DNA of 64,000 bases from Lamellibrachia columna (Eukaryota > Annelida > Polychaeta > Sabellida > Siboglinidae), in the NCBI GenBank assembly GCA_963662155.1, contig OY759261.1:38327996-38391995 (forward strand), in the 5' to 3' direction. The position numbers and the translations under genes are program-made. Under the pieces are notes generated by a model that saw nothing but the letters and a program-made list of their open reading frames with translations, was not told the DNA's origin and ran no database searches. Positions 58,244 to 64,000 of the stretch are shown one piece after another; positions within the stretch are counted from its first letter, which is position 1, and every line of letters begins with the position of its first letter.

Positions 58244-61200
58244 GTGCGGTGGTTGTAGTACTATAGTACTCCTGACAGATCGATTTGTTGAAACGTGGAT
58301 TTATCAGTTTGTTCCACGCCAAGCGTGGACATACGCTGAATCATTTGCACTTCGTCCAACGCGCTGTCTTGGTCGACGTGTTTCTGGGAGCTAGAAGCGC
58401 CCGCGAACAAACTTAAAAAAAAAGCTTCCAGGAAATACCCACCATTACCCACCCGACCAAATAACGACGGGTTTACTACCAATTAAAGTTAAGTTCCCTT
58501 TTGCGAACTTCGTATATTCCAGCGAGCAATCCCATTGGTTAACACAGCAGCTGAAAAGTCAGCGTTCTAACAGGTCGATTTGTCAGGGGTAATAATGTAG
58601 TCAGATACCCCTGGTGGCGAGGTTGGGGACTAACATCTAAATATCGTACGAGAAGACCGCCTCGCCTACCAAGCTACTGGACAGTGGACAATTCTTGCTT
58701 TTATTGTGTGTTCGCGATATGTGTGAGGACCTGTTTCAGCCCGTTGAATCACTTATGATGTTATTGTTGACGAAGTCAAATGGTTTCGTTCGGGTATTTA
58801 TGAAACATATTTGTAACAAAATCTAAAAATATCTAAAACAATTACTCAACATTACTGTGTTGGTCTGACAGAGAAGAGCATGGAAGACGGTCCGTCTTTT
58901 CGTCAGCAGTACCTTCAAGGACATGCACTCGGAGAGGGAATTCCTCGTCAAGCGGGTATTCCCCGAACTGCGCCTCTGGTGTGAACAGCGCAAACTACGC
59001 CTGGTTGAATGCGACCTCAGGTGGGGCGTACCAAAAGACGCCGACACACGCCAAGTATTGATGGCTTGTCTCTCAGAGATCGACAGGTAATGTTCATTAC
59101 TGTCTCTTTGCGCCATTGGTCGGTGTAGCAAGTGCAAACCAAATGTGTTAAATGCAAATGTGAATATGGTATCCATATTTCACTTGAAATAGTAGAACAA
59201 TACTTGATTCCTAGGTGATATAACTGCTTAACACAATATTAGGACATTCTTACATTGTAATTAGTTAATATAATTATGGTTAGTCAGTGTGTGAAAGTGA
59301 CGGACCATCAAGTTAATATTGCATACAATAATATATCATTTGTTTTATTAATGTCAATATTGTGATATGGTTGGTGTATCTCAATGCAGGCGGCATCCAA
59401 GTATTTCAACTGACAAGTGTTTGTGATTTATTGTTATGTTATTTTATGTTTACTGGGTTCTTCTGATTTGAGATGCGCGATCGACAGTAATGTGACTGCT
59501 TGAAAGGTGCATAAGGGCGTCTTCTCAGCAGTTCCAGTTTTGTAATGTCTTGCCTCCTGAAACCTGAGTTGCTTTCATTGAAGTGTCTATGTGGAAAACA
59601 CATCTTTGAGAAGGTTTGATTCGTCTTTGCAGGTGCTACGAGGAAAACGAGTTTCCTTACTTCCTCAACATGTTATCTCAGAGATATGGCTGGGTGCCTA
59701 GATACGACCAGGTGCCGGACGACATTAAGCACAGGTTAGTCTGTTCATCCATATTATACATAACTCGGACATAGAACTATACTCAATGTCACTAGAGTTG
59801 AACGTTTACATTTTTTATTTCTTTTTAATTTATGGGCGGGAAAGCCAAACCGAAATCACTGAATAACTTGTTTTACTATGACAATTTTGTATACTGGTCA
59901 TCAAGTCAGGTGCATTTATATTGCTGCAGGTACAAATGGCTTCCAGGCATGTCTGTGACGTCACTTGAAATATTCACCGGCGCCTACTGGATTAACAATC
60001 CACACGTAAGTAACAATATTGGATTAGCACTCCTTACATCAGCGAAACACTGTATAATCCGGTACCTACGGTATTGATAATCGAAACGTTCGTAAGACGT
60101 TGTATAATCCGCGAACATTCAGCCGATGATTTGTAAGATTTAAAACCCTGGACGGCTAACACAGTTGCTTTACCGGTAAAACTGTATATAATACATATGC
60201 AATACGAGCACGTCTGATGCCATGCTGAAGCACCATTAGATTTTCGCGAGTTTGATCCAACAAGAACGTTTGTCTTAGAAGACTAGACCCTTCATGTGTT
60301 GGTCGACGACGACGCACCAACACTCAGCAAGGATGATTGTTTATCAGTTTAAATGTCCTTTCTACGATTTAGTTCCACCAGCACATTACATTGACTGTAG
60401 AGCGATTTTCAATTAATTGTCACTTGACGAAACCATAGTGAATTAAATCATTGCGTGTTTCCAGGCTCTATACATGCTCAGAGAACCCGACTTTCTAAAG
60501 GACGTCAACGAGGCCGACATTCGCAAGAATTACGAGGAACCACCCAGCTCCACAGAAGAAGAGTCGTTGACCACACTGAAAGGTATCAGGAACATCTACC
60601 AGTGTTTGCGCATCGTGTATATGAAGAATTGCTATGTGATCACTGTAATGACTGTAACATGACTGTCCATTACTCATTGCTTGTAGGTGTAATTATAAAT
60701 AAACAATACCAACAACATCCAAAAAAACAGCTATACACATTGCCACCGGCAACAACAACCGCAGCTGGTTCAAAGCTATACGTAGGTCCAGTGTTCGAAA
60801 TGACCATCAACTAAATATATTGGTCACCTCCCTCCACCCCCGAAAAAAAATCTTCTTAAACAATCTTCTATACAGGCACTGTAATGACTATTGGCGCCTA
60901 TTTTGGCGAAATCGCCCTCTTTGCTATCATAGCGACCTGTTGTTATTTTTGCCAACTTAGGTTTAATGCACTTGTTGTAAGTCGCTCTGAATAAGAGCAT
61001 CTGCTAAAAGACTCAATTGTAAATTGTGTTCTAAACCATTGTTAATGGAGTAATGCGCTTGCAGACACGGTGCTCTGTAATTCTGAGAAGTAAAATGCCA
61101 AGGTAAAATGTTTTTCAACTAGACACTCATTGGTGGCATTACTGCAGACACCCAACATATAGCGTCCTTAACCACAGAACACACACTCATCATTGATATG

Positions 61201-63733
61201 AGTGTACTGATTTAAGATGTTTTAACATAGATTAACTGGATGACAATAGAGTGAGCTGAATGAATCAGCTAAACTACCAACAGCATGATTTCGAGTCCTG
61301 CGAAAACCGCCGAGTTCTGCAAAGAATGTCGAGTTTTAGCACAGACGAACCAGAGTGGCCTCACACGCAGCAACAGGTGCAACAGCGGAAGTGTAATTAC
61401 ATCGGTACAACGATAAAATGTGGCACCCCCAAGCTTACATTTTTCTTTTTTATGGGAGGTCCCTCGTGCCCTACGGGGGACCTCCCATAGGGCACGAAGG
61501 ACCAGACCCACCTCATTTCGAATACTGCATAGGTCTATGTTAGATAACATAGGTATAGCAGCAGCATTTGCTGCACCAACAGCAGTGTCATTGCATTATA
61601 TATAACTGCAGATAAAGTGTCACTGAATTTGGCATTGTAGATAAACTGAAATCAACGTTTCACAGCCAAGTCCACGAATATACTTGTGCGTTGGAATCGG
61701 CAGATGAACGGAGTATTCGACTATCAGGTACTGTGTGGATTTGCATTTGAAGGTTGCCGTTTATATTGTATATACGATTAAATATACACGTGTATGTCTT
61801 GTTTATCCACTAAATAACATATATTTATACATTTTGCCCCAATAGGCCTTCATAGCTTTCGAAACTTTCATGAACTTGTTGTAAAAGTTGTGGCACTCTG
61901 AATAAATGGATTCAACGAACCAATGTCCTCGGGGAAGTTCTTATTATATGTGTACTTCCAATTTGCATGGCGTATACATACTATTTAAAGTTTAAATTTG
62001 CAGTGTTATTATGGAAGTTCTTATTATATGTGTACTTCCAATTTGCATGTCGCATACATACTATTTAAAGTTTAAATTTGTAGTATTATTATGGATTGAC
62101 AACGGCACGGTCACAGCATTAATACGTTTGTTTATACATACTAGTAATGAGGGACATCCAAATATAGCATCACGCTGTACACGGTGATACAATACGGCTG
62201 GATACGAAGTGTTTACGTGGCTTTGTTTGTTTTGTGTCGCGTTAGGTTACTGTTGGTATACCTTAAATACGTCGGCAATTGAGTACTAAAACCAATAATC
62301 AAAAGTAATATCATGGTTGTGCGGTGCATTTGATATTAATATATTAGGAAAATTCCATTGCTTCCTATCAAGGAGTGATGAAAGCATTGCATTGACTTTA
62401 TTCAGTTCACTGATGTCAGGTAAGGTTACTCACGTATCCAATAGCCGTGGTTGGTCGTTATGACACCTCTGATGATGATACGACAATATGTCTCCACCTA
62501 TTCCGGTCCCTTGTTGTCACATGTGTTTGATGTTTGTCCAACTCTTTGATGTTATTCTTTCTCCGCCTGTCTCTCTTTCTCTTGCCTCTCTTTCTCTTGC
62601 CTCTCTTTCTCTTGCCTCTCTTTCATTTGCCTCTCTTTCTCTTGCCTCTCTTTCTCTTGCCTCTCTTTCTCTTGCCTCTCTTTCTCTTGCCTCTCTTTCA
62701 TTTGCATCTCTTTCTCTTGCCTCTCTTTCATTTGCCTCTCTTTCTCTTGCCTCTCTTTCTATTGCCTCTCTTTCTCTTGCCTCTCTTTCATTTGCCTCTC
62801 TTTCTCTTGCTTCTATTTCTCTTGCCTCTCCTTCTCTTGCCTCTCTTTCTCTTGCCTCTCTTTCTCTTGCCTCTCTTTCTCTTGCATCTCACTGTGCCTT
62901 GGAAGATAATTCTGCCAGACCAGTGGACCTAGTGATATGGACATGAGCTCGCGTCTTCTTACTGTAGACAGGAATTATTCATGTTACCCGATGTATCGGG
63001 TGATTATGCTGCGGACTTCCTCGTTGGTCCGTGTATGGGATGCGCAGGATGTTACGGTAGCATCTCGTCTCCGTCGATTGTATTCTTTAATTGTTAGTGT
63101 CCATGTCTCGCAAGCATAAACAAAGAGTTATGTAACCACAGCCAACAGCAATCTTATTATGTTTTTCAGGATAATTGTTTTTACATTTTTAGAAAGGTGT
63201 AATTACAAATTGTACGAACAATGGTACGTCATATCTTAAATTCATACTGCAGTTCAATGTAATCCTTATTCTACATATCTGACGAATACCACTGTTGTCG
63301 ATAATATGTGCATACATATATCGACATTACATTCTTACATCTGTTCGGAAAATAAATATATGAACCTGCCAAAAACAAAGTTCAACATCTAAGTGGAAGA
63401 CTTTGCACATTCAAAATTAAAATCTGAAGTAGAAAACGTCCTAGCTACTACTATACATGCATGATAATAAATATAACTTGTCAGCTTGGAATGTTCGACT
63501 ATTACAACGAAATCAGGATTACGCTGAAGGCAAAAGGTCCCTGGTCTTACATGCCCAACAACATATTTAATTATAATTATATTCCAGGCCTTGAGAAGTT
63601 CGGCGACACAGTTCTGCAACATTTCTAGCGCGTCATCGACCATCAGTATCCCAGCGACAGCTTGGGTGAGGTTCTTAGCGCGAAGGATATCCAGAGAATG
63701 GAACACGAGGCCTTCATGGTTCAACGATCACAG
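57998..63733 (+). CDS. TTC41/NPHP3/NWD-type protein, DUF4062-like N-terminal part (gene continues past window)
   Basis: Exons 57998-58243, 58872-59086, 59633-59734, 59930-60005, 60465-60582, 61666-61727 and 63588-63733. Phases agree at the first five junctions. The 58872 exon carries VRLFVSSTFKDMHSERE and LVECDLRWGV, the paired hallmarks of the DUF4062 module; later exons give FLNMLSQRYGWVP and LEIFTGAYW, typical of the same module. In this class a NACHT ATPase and TPR or WD repeats follow; they would lie beyond the window. Such proteins are cytoplasmic STAND-type scaffolds; their function in invertebrates is mostly unknown. The 61666 exon ends in phase 0 while the 63588 exon needs phase 1, so an exon is missing or 61666 is wrong. 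An in-frame TAG lies at 63626. The exact orthologue is not resolved. Confidence 0.7.
58270..58545. mobile_element. short dispersed element, copy 2 (pairs with 52575-52805)
   Basis: Block order matches copy 1: TTGAAACGTGGATTTATCAG, GGTCGACGTGTTTCTGGGAG, CATTACCCACCCGACCA, CTACCAATTAAAGTTAAG, ATTGGTTAACACAG. Divergence is about 25 percent with several indels. It lies in the intron between the 57998 and 58872 exons. Confidence 0.7.
58872..59086 (+). CDS. exon with FVSSTF and DLRWGV motifs
   Basis: 215 nt, phase 0 start, ending with two bases. Contains RLFVSSTFKDMHSERE, VFPELRLWCEQRKLRLVE, CDLRWGV and LMACLSEID. This is the core of the DUF4062-like module. Acceptor CTGACAG, donor CAG/GTAATG. The strongest single coding signal in the window. 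Confidence 0.85.
59633..59734 (+). CDS. second exon of the DUF4062-like module
   Basis: 102 nt with acceptor CGTCTTTGCAG and donor CAG/GTTAGT. Encodes CYEENEFPYFLNMLSQRYGW then VPRYDQVPDDIKH; the Arg codons at both ends are split across introns. Confidence 0.8.
59930..60005 (+). CDS. third exon of the DUF4062-like module
   Basis: 76 nt, acceptor TTGCTGCAG, donor CAC/GTAAGT (consensus). Encodes YKWLPGMSVTSLEIFTGAYW then INNPH, ending in phase 0. Confidence 0.8.
60465..60582 (+). CDS. fourth exon of the DUF4062-like module
   Basis: 118 nt, acceptor GTGTTTCCAG, donor AAG/GTATCA. Encodes ALYMLREPDFLKDVNEADIR then a Glu-rich stretch and SLTTLK, leaving one base. The phase-1 end fits both 61666 and 63588. 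Confidence 0.75.
60880..61025 (+). mobile_element. SINE/L2-type 3' tail
   Basis: The segment at 60977-61020 (GTAAGTCGCTCTGAATAAGA then GCATCTGCTAAAAGACT and a TGTAAAT-like end) matches the widely shared 3' tail of L2-mobilised SINEs as I remember it. The upstream body is not recognised. It lies in an intron of the plus-strand gene. Confidence 0.5.
61666..61727 (+). CDS. probable exon downstream of the DUF4062-like module
   Basis: 62 nt, acceptor ACGTTTCACAG, donor CAG/GTACTG. With the one base carried from 60582 it reads AKSTNILVRWNRQMNGVFDY, open throughout. It ends in phase 0, which does not fit the 63588 exon directly, so at least one more exon is expected between them. Confidence 0.45.
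62348..62419 (+). CDS. alternative candidate exon
   Basis: 72 nt with an excellent donor (GTCAG/GTAAGG) and a fair acceptor (TTAATATATTAG). In the phase that links 60582 to 63588 it is open (KFHCFLSRSDESIALTLF...), but the peptide does not resemble the family. It may be an alternative or spurious exon. Confidence 0.2.
62560..62895. repeat. 15-bp minisatellite, about 21 units
   Basis: The unit is CTTGCCTCTCTTTCT with variants (CATTTG, CTATTG). Open frames SLASL or LFLLP in plus frames are by-products of the multiple-of-three period. The pyrimidine strand is plus, so it is a long polypyrimidine tract inside an intron. Confidence 0.95.
62935..63140 (-). mobile_element. decayed RTE-like reverse transcriptase C-terminal fragment
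   Basis: On the minus strand FVYACETWTLTIKE, then RIQSTETRCYRNILRIPYTD (other frame), TNEEVRSIITRYIG and STVRRREL follow the order of the 16.2-18.2 kb element (YACETWTL, RIQAMEMRCFRKILHISY, TNDAVRNKIKQAIG, TTVKKRKL). Two frameshifts are present. Confidence 0.7.
63588..63733 (+). CDS. last visible exon, with an in-frame TAG
   Basis: 146 nt, acceptor TATATTCCAG, donor CAG/GTAAAC. After the split Gly codon it reads LEKFGDTVLQHF, TAG (63626-63628), RVIDHQYPSDSLGEVL, SAKDIQRMEHEAFMVQRSQ. Protein-like sequence on both sides of the stop, in the same frame and with family-like spacing, points to a single-base change (for example from TGG). The other frames do not give a family-like peptide. Confidence 0.6.
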
Positions 63734-64000
63734 GTAAACAAATGATGTAAGAATTAAAGTAACACCAATAGTATATACATATTCCTGGATGTTTTTGCGA
63801 AACAAATTACCTTGCAATAGTACGAGACACAATGTTCACCTCTCCAGAAGTATTCTTCTTTTCCATACTGCAGTCATATCATCCTGGTTACTTCATAACT
63901 ATTTTACAAATATTATTTAAACACATGTTTAGGTCAGAGTAAGGCGAGTAAGTATCTAAATTATAACTGTGCTTTTCAAAACATATACTCCACACATTTA
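63734..64000. other. start of the next intron of the plus-strand gene
   Basis: No further exon is visible before the window ends. The expected NACHT and repeat domains should lie beyond. Confidence 0.5.

Noticed and set aside
62488..62946. 152-codon SLASL-repeat frame
   Set aside because: Comes from a 15-bp pyrimidine minisatellite inside an intron; a second plus frame is equally open.

Overview
The window looks like intron-rich, repeat-rich metazoan DNA, most likely from a marine or aquatic invertebrate; I cannot name the species. It has spliceosomal GT-AG exons, AT-rich introns, very long microsatellites, several clades of non-LTR retrotransposons (CR1, L2-like and RTE-like), hAT-type DNA transposons with 8-bp target duplications, MITEs, SINE pieces and many minisatellites. 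Nothing bacterial is present: no operons, rRNA or CRISPR. Most long open frames are low-complexity repeat or transposon remnants, so the genes had to be read exon by exon from splice signals and phase continuity.

Two host-gene-like structures emerge. (1) A minus-strand gene runs from a start at 34789 to a stop at 723, with about 17 very small exons (22-81 nt). Phases agree at every junction and the sum is 720 nt, or 239 codons plus stop. The product is rich in Pro, Tyr, Asn and Gln and has several PPxY motifs. It appears to have grown by tandem exon duplication: four or five copies of a 42-nt exon (core CPYANPQP) at 2.3-6.6 kb, and a family of 27-36 nt exons (core PPNYG) at 7.3-14 kb, some visibly decayed. 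I recognise no family. Its introns hold nearly all transposons of the first half. (2) A plus-strand gene enters near 58 kb (perhaps 52.2 kb) and leaves the window at the right edge. Its exons encode the FVSSTF...DLRWGV module (DUF4062-like) found N-terminal to NACHT in TTC41/NPHP3/NWD/TEP1-type proteins. The last visible exon carries an in-frame TAG.

Layout: 0.7-2.9 kb, 3' exons of gene 1 and the duplicated 42-nt exon; 2.9-5.1 kb, CR1 3' end and a 5'-truncated L2-like element; 5.1-8.1 kb, microsatellites and exon copies; 8.6-10.8 kb, a 78-bp minisatellite with an unbroken 26-residue periodic frame, followed by decayed coding-like sequence; 11.5-14 kb, duplicated exon-intron units; 14.5-15.7 kb, a large foldback; 16.2-20.7 kb, an RTE-like element inserted in an older L2-like element; 21.9-25.3 kb, a CR1 element with PHD-like/SGNH ORF1 and dead ORF2; 26.2-28.6 kb, a non-autonomous hAT; 29-36 kb, decayed CR1, tetranucleotide arrays and a 54-bp minisatellite; 36.8-39.2 kb, hAT remnants, a pogo/Tigger-like end, a minisatellite and a SINE; 39.9-50.8 kb, a 220-bp direct-repeat pair, weak candidate exons, a 206-bp tandem duplication and a second hAT with a FLYWCH-like fragment; 51.7-64 kb, CpG-richer DNA with gene 2, MITEs and a 36-bp minisatellite.

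Everything was read by eye from sequence. Exon models rest on splice consensus, phase and internal homology, not on transcripts or database searches.
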